From Sutcliffiella horikoshii (GTDB lineage: Bacteria > Bacillota > Bacilli > Bacillales > Bacillaceae_I): 64,000 nt of DNA. Both the position numbers and the translations under genes were made by a program. The stretch lies in contig NZ_CP082918.1 of the NCBI RefSeq assembly GCF_019931755.1, forward strand, positions 786,001-850,000. The letters run 5' to 3'. This document shows positions 17,331-25,904 of the stretch, piece after piece; the first letter of the stretch is position 1; each line of letters starts with the position of its first letter. The notes beneath the pieces were generated by a model, which saw only the letters and a program-made list of their open reading frames with translations, was not told where the DNA came from and made no database searches.

Positions 17331-17753
17331 CTACTGCTGCTCCAACACTTCCGCCTCACTGCCTGCTTTTTCATAATACCGAATAACAGAAGGAGTCAGT
17401 TTTAGAAGCAAATATTCCGGATCGTCCGGACTTTTGATCCACTCCGACAGTTTTTCATCCCAGAATTTCTTTTTCAAATCTAGACTGTCCTCAAAGCTTG
17501 CTTCTGCCTCTATTTCTGCGTAAGGCTGCTTCCAACTTGTACCCTCCATGCCTAGAAGGATATGTACATGTGGGTTCGCTTTTATATCTTCAATTTTATG
17601 AGTGTGCTCGTTTGTTGCACAGTACAATACCAGATCTTCATTGAAGAATAGCATGAAACGGGAGTAAGGGCGGTCCCCTCTTATTGTAGCGAGCGTTCCG
17701 ATTTTATGGTTGCTGAACATCGAAGTGATCTTGCTTTTTAAGTCGGTAGTCAT
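17331..17753 (-). CDS. Pyridoxamine 5-phosphate oxidase-fold protein, general stress protein 26-like
   Basis: A 140-aa split-barrel flavin-binding protein of the PNPOx-like family. It opens with ITSMFSNHKIGTLATIRGDRP, has LYCATNEHTHKIEDIKANPH in the centre and WDEKLSEWIKSPDDPEYLLL near the C-terminus. These are the features of the YdaG/general stress protein 26 group, which in B. subtilis is under sigma-B control. I see no convincing sigma-B promoter here. Ligand and reaction are unknown. It is a single-gene transcript with its own terminator. Confidence 0.8.
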   Translation of the reverse strand: MTTDLKSKITSMFSNHKIGTLATIRGDRPYSRFMLFFNEDLVLYCATNEHTHKIEDIKANPHVHILLGMEGTSWKQPYAEIEAEASFEDSLDLKKKFWDEKLSEWIKSPDDPEYLLLKLTPSVIRYYEKAGSEAEVLEQQ

Positions 17754-17901
17754 CGTTATCCTCTACACCTTTCATTTAAAAGTACTCCCCGTTAATGTGG
17801 CATGTTTGACGAATTTTTAAACACTGTTGTCGTCAGGTTTCTACGATTAAAAGAATAGGTCAGGGATATGATAAGGGTAAAAGAAGAAAGCGGGTGTACA
17901 C

Positions 17902-18960
17902 GTGTATAAATTTTTCCTTATTATGATTGCTATTGGTTTTCCTTTATCTGTCCTCGGGTCGCTGCTTCATTGGCCGGTTGTAATGATGTTCATTATATAT
18001 AGTTTAACCATAGTTGCGCTTGCAAGCTATATGGGGCGGGCGACAGAGAGTATCGCAGTACATACGGGTCCAAGGGTGGGCGGCTTGATCAATGCGACCT
18101 TTGGAAATGCCGTGGAGTTGATTATTGCATTCTTTGCGCTTAAAGCGGGACTTATTACAGTAGTGCTTGCCTCACTTACAGGTTCAGTGCTCGGAAACCT
18201 ATTACTCGTTATGGGCCTTTCGTTTTTTGTTGGAGGTTTAAAGTATAAGCGACAAAAGTTTAATGTGTTTGATGCTCGTCATAATTCGGGTTTGTTAGTT
18301 TTTGCGGTCCTTGTTGCGTTTGTTATTCCGGAAATTTTTGCACAGGAGATGGGGCCAAGTGATACATTTGCTCTCAGTGTGGGGATTTCGTTAATCCTGA
18401 TTTTGCTCTATTTGGCGGCATTATTCTTCAAACTAGTGACTCATCGCGGGGTATATCAATCGTCCGAAACGGAGGGAGCGGCAGAAGAGCACGAAACAGC
18501 GGAGTGGGGGAAGAAAAAAGCTATCTTTATCCTTTTGTTGGCAACACTTGCAGTAGCGTATGTTTCGGAAAGCCTCGTTCATACATTTGAAGAGGTGGGT
18601 GAGGCATTTGGTTGGTCTGAATTGTTTATCGGGGTTATCATCGTTGCAATTGTCGGAAATGCGGCAGAGCATGCATCCGCCATTATTATGGCCTACAAAA
18701 ATAAAATGGATATCGCAGTAGAGATTGCGGTTGGCTCTACCTTGCAAATTGCGATGTTTGTCGCACCAATACTCGTGCTGATTTCCATCTTTTTTGAACA
18801 GCAGATGGCATTGGTGTTCACGGTACCAGAGCTTATTTCAATGGTAACGGCCGTCCTGCTTGCGATTGTCATTTCGAACGACGGAGAGACCAACTGGTTT
18901 GAAGGGGCGACAATCCTTGCAGCATATTTGATCATGGGGATTGGATTCTTTCTTTTATAA
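17902..18960 (+). CDS. cax: Calcium/proton antiporter (Cax/ChaA family)
   Basis: A 352-aa membrane protein with about eleven helices. The two inverted alpha repeats of the CaCA superfamily are clear: NATFGNAVELIIAFFALK (about 66-83) and GNAAEHASAIIMAYKNKMD (about 253-271), each with the ion-binding Glu. A hydrophilic acidic loop (SSETEGAAEEHETAEWGKKK) lies between the halves. It exports Ca2+ in exchange for protons; the B. subtilis homologue is YfkE. The start is GTG 17902 with a weak AGAAAG site upstream. Confidence 0.9.
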   Translation: MYKFFLIMIAIGFPLSVLGSLLHWPVVMMFIIYSLTIVALASYMGRATESIAVHTGPRVGGLINATFGNAVELIIAFFALKAGLITVVLASLTGSVLGNLLLVMGLSFFVGGLKYKRQKFNVFDARHNSGLLVFAVLVAFVIPEIFAQEMGPSDTFALSVGISLILILLYLAALFFKLVTHRGVYQSSETEGAAEEHETAEWGKKKAIFILLLATLAVAYVSESLVHTFEEVGEAFGWSELFIGVIIVAIVGNAAEHASAIIMAYKNKMDIAVEIAVGSTLQIAMFVAPILVLISIFFEQQMALVFTVPELISMVTAVLLAIVISNDGETNWFEGATILAAYLIMGIGFFLL

Positions 18961-18964
18961 GGCA

Positions 18965-18998
18965 CAAAAAAAACTCTGTGCGGTAGGCTGCACAGAGT
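18965..18998 (-). terminator. Strong minus-strand terminator with no obvious gene
   Basis: GCACAGAGT (18990-18998) and ACTCTGTGC (18973-18981) form a 9-bp perfect stem and the T run is on the minus strand only. On the plus strand the stem is followed by CCCAAAG, so it is a poor terminator for cax. Confidence 0.8.
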
Positions 18999-19150
18999 CC
19001 CAAAGCATGTAGGGCCAACCAATAACTTCTAAGTACCAAGGGGTTAAAGCTTTGAACTAAGGAATAAAAAGCTTTATATGTGCACTGTGTAGGTGTAAAT
19101 CACTCCTTCACTCTAAGCTGATTTGGAGCTTTTAATCCCTCCTTCGTTTT
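18966..19150 (-). ncRNA. Candidate minus-strand small RNA with its own terminator
   Basis: Between cax and the next + strand gene, the minus strand carries a -10 box TATAAT (19157-19162) with only a weak -35 (TTTTTA, 17-base spacing). About 185 bases further on there is a strong terminator: ACTCTGTGC/GCACAGAGT stem, 8-base loop, then eight T residues. No minus-strand gene lies upstream of that terminator. The interval contains several local inverted repeats (for example around AAAGCTTT). I match it to no known RNA family. A small RNA is the simplest explanation; it is inference from signals only. Confidence 0.4.
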
Positions 19151-19290
19151 TAGGTAATTATAGTATATAAACGTAATGTTAAAAATATTCTGATTTATTT
19201 AATCTTTTTTTTCTTTTTCATATTTTGATGATTCACGCTTACAATGATAAAGTAGGACAAGTGACAGTAAATTGTAGAGGAGTTATCAGA

Positions 19291-19899
19291 TTGGTTATAC
19301 GGACATTATTTTATTTAATTGGTCTTTTTGTCTTATCCTTCGGGATTAGTTTGACGATAAAATCAGATTTGGGGGCTGGCGCGTGGGATGCTCTTAACGT
19401 AGGTCTTTCCACCACATTTGGGCTGACGGTAGGGAGCTGGGTGTTTATTGTCGGGATTATCCTGATTGCGATTAATGCTTGGCTACATAAAAGCAAACCT
19501 GATTATCTGGCAGTTATTACGATTTTCCTTGTTGGGATTTTTATCGACTTTTGGTTGATACAGGTGTTCGGCACATGGATTCCAGTGGGGATGTTTTTCC
19601 GTTTTGTTGTCCTTTTAGCTGGAATGGTCATCATGGCAGTGGGGATATCGGCATATTTGCAAGCTAAGTTTCCTGTTATTCCAATTGACAACCTGATGCT
19701 TGGGATTCAAAATCGTTTTAAGGTCAAGATGATGACGGCAAAAACGATTGGGGAAGTGTTTGCCCTTATCTTCGCTCTTATTTTCAAAGGGCCGATTGGG
19801 ATTGGTACATTTATCATCACATTTGGGATCGGACCATTAATTCAAATTTTCTACCCGCGTTTGGAAAACCTATATAAAAAATTACGACACGAGAGCTGA
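19291..19899 (+). CDS. YczE/YyaS/YitT-type membrane protein
   Basis: A 202-aa protein with about five hydrophobic helices. The segment KSDLGAGAWDALNVGLS after the first helix and the later PVIPIDNLMLGI are characteristic of the YczE/YyaS/YitT group of Bacillus membrane proteins. The function is not established; YczE affects antibiotic production in one Bacillus. TTG 19291 is chosen because AGAGGAG lies 8 bases upstream; the open frame extends back to ATG 19225 but without a ribosome site. Confidence 0.75.
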   Translation: MVIRTLFYLIGLFVLSFGISLTIKSDLGAGAWDALNVGLSTTFGLTVGSWVFIVGIILIAINAWLHKSKPDYLAVITIFLVGIFIDFWLIQVFGTWIPVGMFFRFVVLLAGMVIMAVGISAYLQAKFPVIPIDNLMLGIQNRFKVKMMTAKTIGEVFALIFALIFKGPIGIGTFIITFGIGPLIQIFYPRLENLYKKLRHES

Positions 19900-20019
19900 G
19901 ATTAGCTTTCGTGTTTTTTATTTGGTAAAAAGTTTCACCTTTCATGGATAATCTGAAATCGCTTCGAAAAAGATAACAGTACATAGATTTCAAGACGATT
20001 GAAAGGAGTAATACACATC

Positions 20020-20829
20020 ATGCGCATACTTCAAATTATGTTGGCAGCTTTTATCGCATTTGGTTTCGCCATGAGTAGTGTCCACGCTGAAGAGACAAAA
20101 GTAAAGGCTGATAATAAAAAACTGGAGGTACCTAATTCTGTTTTAGACATCTCTAAGGACAACACGTATCCAAATCCTTCACAGGATGTGCCATACCTGC
20201 AGCCAAGTGAGCTATCTCAAGAACTGATTGATTCTTCCAATGTGAAAATTGAAAACCCGAAGCTGATCAAGATTTTAAATGAGTCGAACATTTCGCCTTC
20301 CCCAGTGGCAATCGGCTATCGGGCAACCATTTACCTTGGACAATGGCCGCTTTCTTACGAATCCACGGAAACGAGCGTTAACTGGGAATACCAAAAAATC
20401 AACACCAATTACACAGATAACCGCGGTGGAAAAGTGCCGCAACAGCTTCATTATCGACAAGAAGCACAAAAAAGTGTCAAAGGCGGTTTGACTTCCAAAG
20501 TGGAGGCAGCTGATGATGTAAAAGAAATGATGATGTTAAAAGCGATGGATAAAACGAAGCTTCCATTATCCTTCCAAACCATTGTAGGCGCTGGAACGAA
20601 AAAGGATCAGGTATATAACATACCTGTAAAAAAACTTGGCTACCTGTATGCGTACTCCCCGGCTGTTAGTGAGAAAGGGAAAATTACGTACGGTGAAGTT
20701 TACCTGGTGTTAAAAGGAAAAGAAATGAAAATTGTTGTGAAAAACGTGACATCGCAAGGAATCGGGGCGTGGATTCCGGTACAGGACCATGTTAGTTTCA
20801 TTTTTGCAGCTTCCGATCGCCCAAGATAG
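20020..20829 (+). CDS. yfkD: YfkD-like secreted protein
   Basis: A 269-aa exported protein. An N-terminal signal peptide with probable cleavage at VHA-EE is followed by a hydrophilic domain containing VAIGYRATIYLGQWPLSYES and QQLHYRQEAQKSVKGGLTS. Length, layout and position between a cax gene and yfkAB agree with B. subtilis YfkD. Function unknown. ATG 20020 follows GAAAGGAG; the open frame starts earlier at TTG 19999 inside the ribosome site and that start is rejected. A terminator follows. Confidence 0.78.
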   Translation: MRILQIMLAAFIAFGFAMSSVHAEETKVKADNKKLEVPNSVLDISKDNTYPNPSQDVPYLQPSELSQELIDSSNVKIENPKLIKILNESNISPSPVAIGYRATIYLGQWPLSYESTETSVNWEYQKINTNYTDNRGGKVPQQLHYRQEAQKSVKGGLTSKVEAADDVKEMMMLKAMDKTKLPLSFQTIVGAGTKKDQVYNIPVKKLGYLYAYSPAVSEKGKITYGEVYLVLKGKEMKIVVKNVTSQGIGAWIPVQDHVSFIFAASDRPR

Positions 20830-20841
20830 TACTTGTGCCTT

Positions 20842-20873
20842 ACACCAGCCTAATTCGAAGGGCTGGTGTTTTC
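20842..20873 (+). terminator. Terminator of yfkD
   Basis: ACACCAGCC (20842-20850) pairs with GGCTGGTGT (20861-20869) and TTTTC follows. Confidence 0.85.
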
Positions 20874-21040
20874 ATGTTGAAAGTTGTGATTATTTTACCA
20901 GTTTCAATTCTTTTCAAAACAGGGTAATAAAAGGTTACAGAACTCCACTACCTTGTCGAACGAAAAGCAGCCGCAGACCGAAACTTTTTCCGCCTTCAAG
21001 CGTCTTTAAAAGTGAGAATAAAAAGGAGGTCATCAGCACG

Positions 21041-21364
21041 ATGATGCACCTGGTATTATTGGTCTTAGGTTTATTTGTTTTGTTAGGTATTGTTCGGACA
21101 ATGGTCATAGTTGAATTGAGGCAAAAGCCATCTTATATAGAAAACGAAGATAAACATCATGCCATATTACTGCTTTGGGGTATAGGTATTATTTTTCTGC
21201 TATTATTCGTACCATATCAAGCATGGCAGTTGGCAGGAAGCTCGCGTGAATGGGACGGAGCGTTAATCTTAGGTTCAAGCTTGATGGGAATTGTTTTAAT
21301 AAGTTTAGGATTTTATTGCGCCGTAAAAGGTAAAAGACTTAAAGCGAGAGTGCCAACCACTTGA
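21041..21364 (+). CDS. Small membrane protein, 107 aa
   Basis: Three hydrophobic helices (about 3-22, 45-64 and 76-95) with a short charged loop RQKPSYIENEDKHHA and a basic C-terminus (KGKRLKARVPTT). I do not recognise a family. The ATG at 21041 has a very strong AAGGAGGTCAT ribosome site. The same frame is open upstream to 20789, but that part crosses the yfkD stop and terminator and is not protein-like. The gene is followed by a bidirectional terminator shared with convergent yfkAB. Confidence 0.7.
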   Translation: MMHLVLLVLGLFVLLGIVRTMVIVELRQKPSYIENEDKHHAILLLWGIGIIFLLLFVPYQAWQLAGSSREWDGALILGSSLMGIVLISLGFYCAVKGKRLKARVPTT

Positions 21365-21374
21365 ATTTCACACT

Positions 21375-21407
21375 AAAAAAGCCTGGGAGTAGATGTCCCA
21401 GGCTTTT
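21375..21407. terminator. Bidirectional terminator between convergent genes
   Basis: GCCTGGGA (21381-21388) pairs with TCCCAGGC (21396-21403), flanked by AAAAAA on the left and TTTTGTTT on the right, so it serves both the small membrane protein gene and yfkAB. Confidence 0.9.
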
Positions 21408-21409
21408 GT

Positions 21410-22534
21410 TTATTTGGTCAATTTTGTTTGGCGCATGGTGAAATCCGTGGTTGGATAGTACGCATTTTTAACTAATATGTTAGGTCCAAGACAGGCAACC
21501 GCAGGACAGTGACAGTCTAGTTCTTTCGCAATGGAGGTCTCTTTCCACTTCTCATACGCCGCCGGCAAGTCTGTTGTTTGAATGTTTCCAAGAGGAGGCG
21601 TGTCGCCAAAATCTGTGACAATGATATCTCCGTTAAAGATATTCACATTCAAACGGGAGCGTCCGTCCGGATCATTTCGAACCGTCACATTTTTTGCCTC
21701 ATAGACGCGTTTCAGTAATTCTCGATCTTCCGGATTATCGCTGCAAGGATAGAACGGCAATGTACCAAACAGCATCCATGTATTTTCATCACGCATATCA
21801 AGCAGACGATGTATCGCATCGCGCATCTCATCGAGGGTAAGAACCTCCATGCCGCTAGCGAAATCGCTTGGGTACATAGGGTGCACCTCATGCCTTTGGC
21901 AGTTCATCTCCTTAACAATTTGCTTATGAATATGCTCGATATGTGGAAGCGTACGTTTATTCAGCATCGTTTCAGCTGACACAATGACGCCGGCTGCAGT
22001 TAACGCCTTGGAATTTTCAATCATACGTTCAAAATATTTCGCACGCTGCTCATAAGTTGGTTTACGATCCATCATCGCAAATCCGCCTTCCACAAAGTCA
22101 TCCATCGTACCCCAGTTATGAGAAATATGTAACACATCCAAGTAAGGAATGATTTTCTCATATCTGGCTAAATCTAACGTTAAGTTCGAATTAATCTGCG
22201 TACGCACACCGCGTTCATGCGCATACTTTAACAGTGGCACGACATACTCGTTCACTGATTTCATGCTCATCATAGGTTCACCGCCCGTGATGCTGATTGA
22301 ACGAAGTCGTGGAATTTCTTCCAGGCGTTGAAGTAATAACTCTATCGGCAAGGCTTTAGGGTCCTTTGGTTGTAACGTGTAGCCGACTGCACAATGCTCA
22401 CAACGCATGTTACAAAGCGTCGTCGTGGTAAACTCTACGTTTGTCAGTTCCATCTGGCCGTATTCTTTTACATCTAAATAAGATTCCCATGGATCATAGG
22501 AAGGGGTGATTGGTGGTAGTATGGTTGTCTTCAT
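21410..22534 (-). CDS. yfkAB: Radical SAM protein YfkAB
   Basis: A 374-aa radical SAM protein. The cluster motif is CNMRCEHC (C-x3-C-x2-C, near residues 42-49), followed by SITGGEPMM, the SAM-binding GGE motif. The C-terminus has CHCPAVACLGPNIL, an extra Cys group likely to bind an auxiliary cluster or metal. This is the joined YfkA/YfkB form. The substrate is unknown. The ATG lies behind AAAGGAGT. It is a single-gene minus-strand transcript sharing a terminator with the convergent small membrane protein gene. Confidence 0.88.
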   Translation of the reverse strand: MKTTILPPITPSYDPWESYLDVKEYGQMELTNVEFTTTTLCNMRCEHCAVGYTLQPKDPKALPIELLLQRLEEIPRLRSISITGGEPMMSMKSVNEYVVPLLKYAHERGVRTQINSNLTLDLARYEKIIPYLDVLHISHNWGTMDDFVEGGFAMMDRKPTYEQRAKYFERMIENSKALTAAGVIVSAETMLNKRTLPHIEHIHKQIVKEMNCQRHEVHPMYPSDFASGMEVLTLDEMRDAIHRLLDMRDENTWMLFGTLPFYPCSDNPEDRELLKRVYEAKNVTVRNDPDGRSRLNVNIFNGDIIVTDFGDTPPLGNIQTTDLPAAYEKWKETSIAKELDCHCPAVACLGPNILVKNAYYPTTDFTMRQTKLTK

Positions 22535-22684
22535 CGTAAACTCCTTTATTAAAAAACCTTACCCTTCATTGTATCATGATTCACGTGGATACAGACCGAA
22601 AATTTCATACGAAGGTTGCCGGAAGTGCTTTAGTACGGTAGTATAAAGAAAAACTTACAGGAATAGCAGAAAGGTGCGATTATT

Positions 22685-22867
22685 ATGGGCAAAGCAACAG
22701 AAAACAAAGATTCCCAAGTCGATTACTTGAAAAATAGATTGAATATGTTTTTAGAGGTTGTGGATTCCTTGGATCCAGAATCAACGGACTTAGAGGACAT
22801 CGACCGCCTGATTCAGATGCTGGATGATTTAGAGGGGAAATATAATCAGTTTAAGAAGGATTGGTAA
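22685..22867 (+). CDS. SE1561-family small protein
   Basis: A 60-aa acidic, helical protein beginning MGKATENKDSQVDYLKNRL and containing SLDPESTDLEDIDRLIQML. This matches the small SE1561-type family of Bacilli, whose function is unknown. The ATG follows GAAAGGTGCG. It is a monocistronic gene facing a convergent gene, with the 52-bp repeat array B in between. Confidence 0.72.
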   Translation: MGKATENKDSQVDYLKNRLNMFLEVVDSLDPESTDLEDIDRLIQMLDDLEGKYNQFKKDW

Positions 22868-22889
22868 GAGGGGGGCCATCCATAAAGAG

Positions 22890-23092
22890 ATGAGGACCTC
22901 TTCAAGGTGTAATAGCTGTGACAGAGGTCTTTATAGGGGTTATGAAGACTTCTTTAAGGTGTAAAAACAGCAACAGAGGTCTTCATAGGGGATATGAAGA
23001 CCTTTTCACGGTGTAAAAGCTGTGACAGAGGTCTTGATAGAGGTTATGAAGCCCTCATGGAGCTGAAAAAACTTGAAGAGAGGTCTTGATAC
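22890..23092. repeat. Tandem 52-bp palindromic repeat array B (4 units)
   Basis: Units start at 22890, 22942, 22994 and 23046, exactly 52 bp apart. The arms ATGAAGACCTCT and AGAGGTCTTCAT are the same as in array A (12820); the centres differ but share GTG followed by an A-rich stretch. The last unit is worn. The array fills the gap between the convergent SE1561 and acetyltransferase genes. Confidence 0.9.
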
Positions 23093-23134
23093 TTCGCTTC
23101 ACCCCTTCACTCCCTAATTTGCAACCAATCAATC

Positions 23135-24031
23135 CTACTGTTTCACCATTCTATAAACCTTCAACAATTCCTCCACAGACACCCCATCAATTTTCATTCC
23201 AGAAATGTCGCAGTCATTAAGTTCCACGTCAGCCATCTTACAATGGTTAAACCTAGTCCCCATCAACTCACAGCGCTCGAAGCTTACCGGCGCACCTTCA
23301 ATAGTTGTATCGCTAAACTCCACACCACTCATTTCCACATGCTTCACTCTACTACCAGAAAGATTCAAGTCCGCAATCAACGTATCTCGAAAATTGATGT
23401 TCTGAAACTTAGAGCCGCTTAAATTGATATTGCTGAAATGAGCCCCTGCTAAAGTGCTATTACTGAAAGCGCTGTTTGCTAAATTCGTCTGATAAAAGGT
23501 CGCATCTTCCAAATTGCATGCTTCAAATTCATTTTCCCCAGCCATACCAGTTCGGCCAATGTGCTTGATGTAACACACTTCATCCTCTGTTTCAAACGTA
23601 CGATCATAGCCCAACTTTTCATAAAAATGAAGGTTGCCTTTTTGTCTCTGAGAGGTTTCCAAATCCCAAGTCGTTACAGTGGGATGTGCTTCTTCCACTA
23701 ATCTAATCACTTCAGAACCTAGGCCTTGTCCTTGAAAATCAGGGTCAATAAAAATCCGATCAACCCGACCAAATCGGCTTCCAGTCAACGTCAAAATAAT
23801 TCCTCCAACAAGTTGCCTATCCGCAATTATTTTATAGTATGTAAGTTCTTCTATCATATAACGAGTAGTTTGTACGGAATCGTAGCCTGGCGGTTGGATG
23901 TTATAGTCCACGATATGTGAGTCTACTGCACCGAGCCATGTACGAGCTTCTTCATCAAAAGTCTTTTTCATCATTGCAGTCAATTGCTCTGCATCTTCTA
24001 GTCTTGTTTGTAAAAGTGTAATCTGTGCCAT
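23135..24031 (-). CDS. GNAT acetyltransferase fused to a pentapeptide-repeat domain
   Basis: A 298-aa two-domain protein. Residues 1-155 are a GNAT domain with the acetyl-CoA loop DPDFQGQGLGSEVI and the family end LHFYEKLGYDRTFE. Residues 165-285 are pentapeptide repeats with A(N/D)LXX-type units such as LANSAFSNSTLAGAHFSNIN, which should fold as a right-handed quadrilateral beta-helix. The acceptor substrate is unknown; the repeat part could bind a target protein. The inner ATG 24031 is preferred because GGGAGAA lies 8 bases upstream; ATG 24046 is an alternative adding five residues. It converges on the SE1561 gene across array B. Confidence 0.82.
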   Translation of the reverse strand: MAQITLLQTRLEDAEQLTAMMKKTFDEEARTWLGAVDSHIVDYNIQPPGYDSVQTTRYMIEELTYYKIIADRQLVGGIILTLTGSRFGRVDRIFIDPDFQGQGLGSEVIRLVEEAHPTVTTWDLETSQRQKGNLHFYEKLGYDRTFETEDEVCYIKHIGRTGMAGENEFEACNLEDATFYQTNLANSAFSNSTLAGAHFSNINLSGSKFQNINFRDTLIADLNLSGSRVKHVEMSGVEFSDTTIEGAPVSFERCELMGTRFNHCKMADVELNDCDISGMKIDGVSVEELLKVYRMVKQ

Positions 24032-24214
24032 GTTTGTTTCTCCCATCTCTCATGTATCTATTTTCCACTTTACCACAAAAATCCAACTGACATTAGGGTT
24101 TTGGTGGAATCGGTTACAAAGTGCTTTATCCTTCTAATTAGAACAAGTATAATGAAGGATGTATAAAAGAAACGTAGATAACTTTTCAACTGGGGATAGG
24201 AGAGGGAGTTAAAG

Positions 24215-25756
24215 ATGAATAAATTATATGAGAGCATGTATGACTTGATCGTAGAAACCTCTACAAAGCTGCCTAAAGATGTGCGTCGTGCGATTGCAAA
24301 AGCAAAGCTTGGCGAAAGTGCCGGAACACGTGCAGCGATGTCACTTGCTACAATTACTAATAATATTACAATGGCAGACGAAAATGTGTCGCCAATTTGC
24401 CAAGACACAGGACTGCCTACTTTTAAAATAAAAACACCTGTTGGCGTAAACCAGCTGGAAATAAAAAAGGTAATTAAAGAAGCAATTGTACAGGCCACAA
24501 AGGACGGAAAACTGCGCCCGAATTCAGTGGATTCCTTAACTGGTGCAAACAGCGGGGACAACCTGGGCGATGGAGTACCTGTCATTAAGTTTGAACAGTG
24601 GGAAAAAGATTATATTGATGCCCGCCTTATTTTAAAAGGTGGAGGCTGTGAGAATAAAAATATCCAGTACAGCTTGCCATGTGAGCTTGAGGGACTTGGC
24701 CGTGCGGGCCGTGACCTTGATGGTATCCGCAAATGTGTCATGCATTCTGTGTACCAGGCACAAGGACAAGGCTGCAGTGCCGGAGTAATCGGTGTTGGAA
24801 TCGGTGGTGACCGTACTTCCGGTTATGAGCTTGCGAAAGAACAACTTTTCCGCAGCCTTGATGATGAAAACACAGTACCTGAGTTGAAAGAACTTGAAGA
24901 GTATGTAATAGAAAATGCAAATAAGCTTGGTATCGGAACAATGGGCTTTGGTGGCGAAACAACATTGCTTGGCTGTAAGGTCGGGGTTGCACACCGTATC
25001 CCAGCAAGCTTCTTCGTATCAGTTGCTTACAATTGCTGGGCGTATCGCCGTTTAGGAGTGAAAATCAGTCCGGAAACTGGTGAGATTAACGAGTGGTTGT
25101 ATCAAGAAGGGGAAATGATTGACTTCTCCAAAGAGTTGGCAGAACAGGAAGAAGTGGCAGCAACTTCTGAAGCGACTGAAATCGTTCTGGAAGCGCCTAT
25201 TACAGAAGAGAAAATACGTTCATTGAAGGTAGGCGACGTGGTTCGCATCAACGGCAGAATGTACACGGGCCGTGACGCGATTCATAAACACTTGAGCGAC
25301 AATGATGCGCCAGTTGATTTGGATGGCCAAATCATTTACCACTGTGGTCCAGTTATGCTGAAAGATGACGCAGGAAACTGGCATGTAAAAGCAGCCGGCC
25401 CAACGACAAGTATTCGCGAGGAGCCTTATCAAGGAGATATCATGAAAAAGTTCGGTATCCGAGCAGTCATGGGTAAAGGCGGAATGGGTGCGAAAACGTT
25501 AAAGGCATTAGAAGAGCACGGTGGCGTTTATTTAAATGCAATCGGTGGAGCGGCACAATATTATGCTGATTGTATCAAGGGTGTCGACGGTGTAGATTTG
25601 ATGGAATTCGGTATTCCAGAAGCAATGTGGCACTTGAATGTGGAAGGCTTTACAGCGGTTGTAACGATGGATTCACATGGCAACAGCTTGCATGCGGATG
25701 TGGAGAAATCTTCCTTAGAGAAGCTTGCGCAGTTTAAGGACAGAGTGTTTAACTGA
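24215..25756 (+). CDS. Class I (iron-sulfur) fumarate hydratase
   Basis: A 513-aa enzyme of the FumA/FumB family that hydrates fumarate to malate with a 4Fe-4S cluster. The N-terminal catalytic half has SPICQDTGLPTF, GGCENKNIQYSLPC and GQGCSAGVIGVGIGGDR. The C-terminal half has GRMYTGRDAIHK and GPTTSIREEPYQ. Cluster cysteines are visible in ICQDTG, QGCSAG and LLGCKVG. B. subtilis relies on a class II fumarase; related Bacilli carry the class I type as well. It has its own terminator and a TATAAT at 24148, so it is probably monocistronic. Confidence 0.92.
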   Translation: MNKLYESMYDLIVETSTKLPKDVRRAIAKAKLGESAGTRAAMSLATITNNITMADENVSPICQDTGLPTFKIKTPVGVNQLEIKKVIKEAIVQATKDGKLRPNSVDSLTGANSGDNLGDGVPVIKFEQWEKDYIDARLILKGGGCENKNIQYSLPCELEGLGRAGRDLDGIRKCVMHSVYQAQGQGCSAGVIGVGIGGDRTSGYELAKEQLFRSLDDENTVPELKELEEYVIENANKLGIGTMGFGGETTLLGCKVGVAHRIPASFFVSVAYNCWAYRRLGVKISPETGEINEWLYQEGEMIDFSKELAEQEEVAATSEATEIVLEAPITEEKIRSLKVGDVVRINGRMYTGRDAIHKHLSDNDAPVDLDGQIIYHCGPVMLKDDAGNWHVKAAGPTTSIREEPYQGDIMKKFGIRAVMGKGGMGAKTLKALEEHGGVYLNAIGGAAQYYADCIKGVDGVDLMEFGIPEAMWHLNVEGFTAVVTMDSHGNSLHADVEKSSLEKLAQFKDRVFN

Positions 25757-25770
25757 TTTTTGTAGGATTG

Positions 25771-25808
25771 GCGGTTCGGTGACCATATGGTTGCCGAACC
25801 GCTTTTTT
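25771..25808 (+). terminator. Terminator of the fumarase gene
   Basis: GCGGTTCGG (25771-25779) and CCGAACCGC (25794-25802) pair perfectly and TTTTTT follows. Confidence 0.92.
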
Positions 25809-25859
25809 AAATTCAATTGGAAAACAATACACGGTATCAATCCCTGATTCCAAACGAAA

Positions 25860-25866
25860 CATAATA
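25860..25866 (+). promoter_or_regulatory. Possible sigma-G type -10 element of pdaA
   Basis: CATAATA, 39 bases before the pdaA ATG, matches the sigma-G -10 consensus, and pdaA of B. subtilis is expressed in the forespore under sigma-G. A convincing -35 is not visible, so this is only suggestive. Confidence 0.3.
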
Positions 25867-25904
25867 GTAGCTAGAAATCATGGAAGGGAGGAAAAGCCAT
25901 CATC

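Noticed and set aside
18965..18998. Terminator for cax on the plus strand
   Set aside because: The T run is on the minus strand only; on the plus strand the stem is followed by CCCAAAG.
20789..21040. N-terminal extension of the 107-aa membrane protein
   Set aside because: It overlaps the yfkD stop and terminator and lacks a ribosome site; the inner ATG 21041 has an ideal one.
24070..24585. Minus-strand frame of 171 codons across the fumarase start
   Set aside because: Antisense shadow of a well-conserved enzyme, with no ribosome site and a low-complexity hydrophobic/serine-rich translation.
25860..25866. Full sigma-G promoter for pdaA
   Set aside because: Only the -10 element fits; the -35 position does not, so just the -10 is listed with low confidence.
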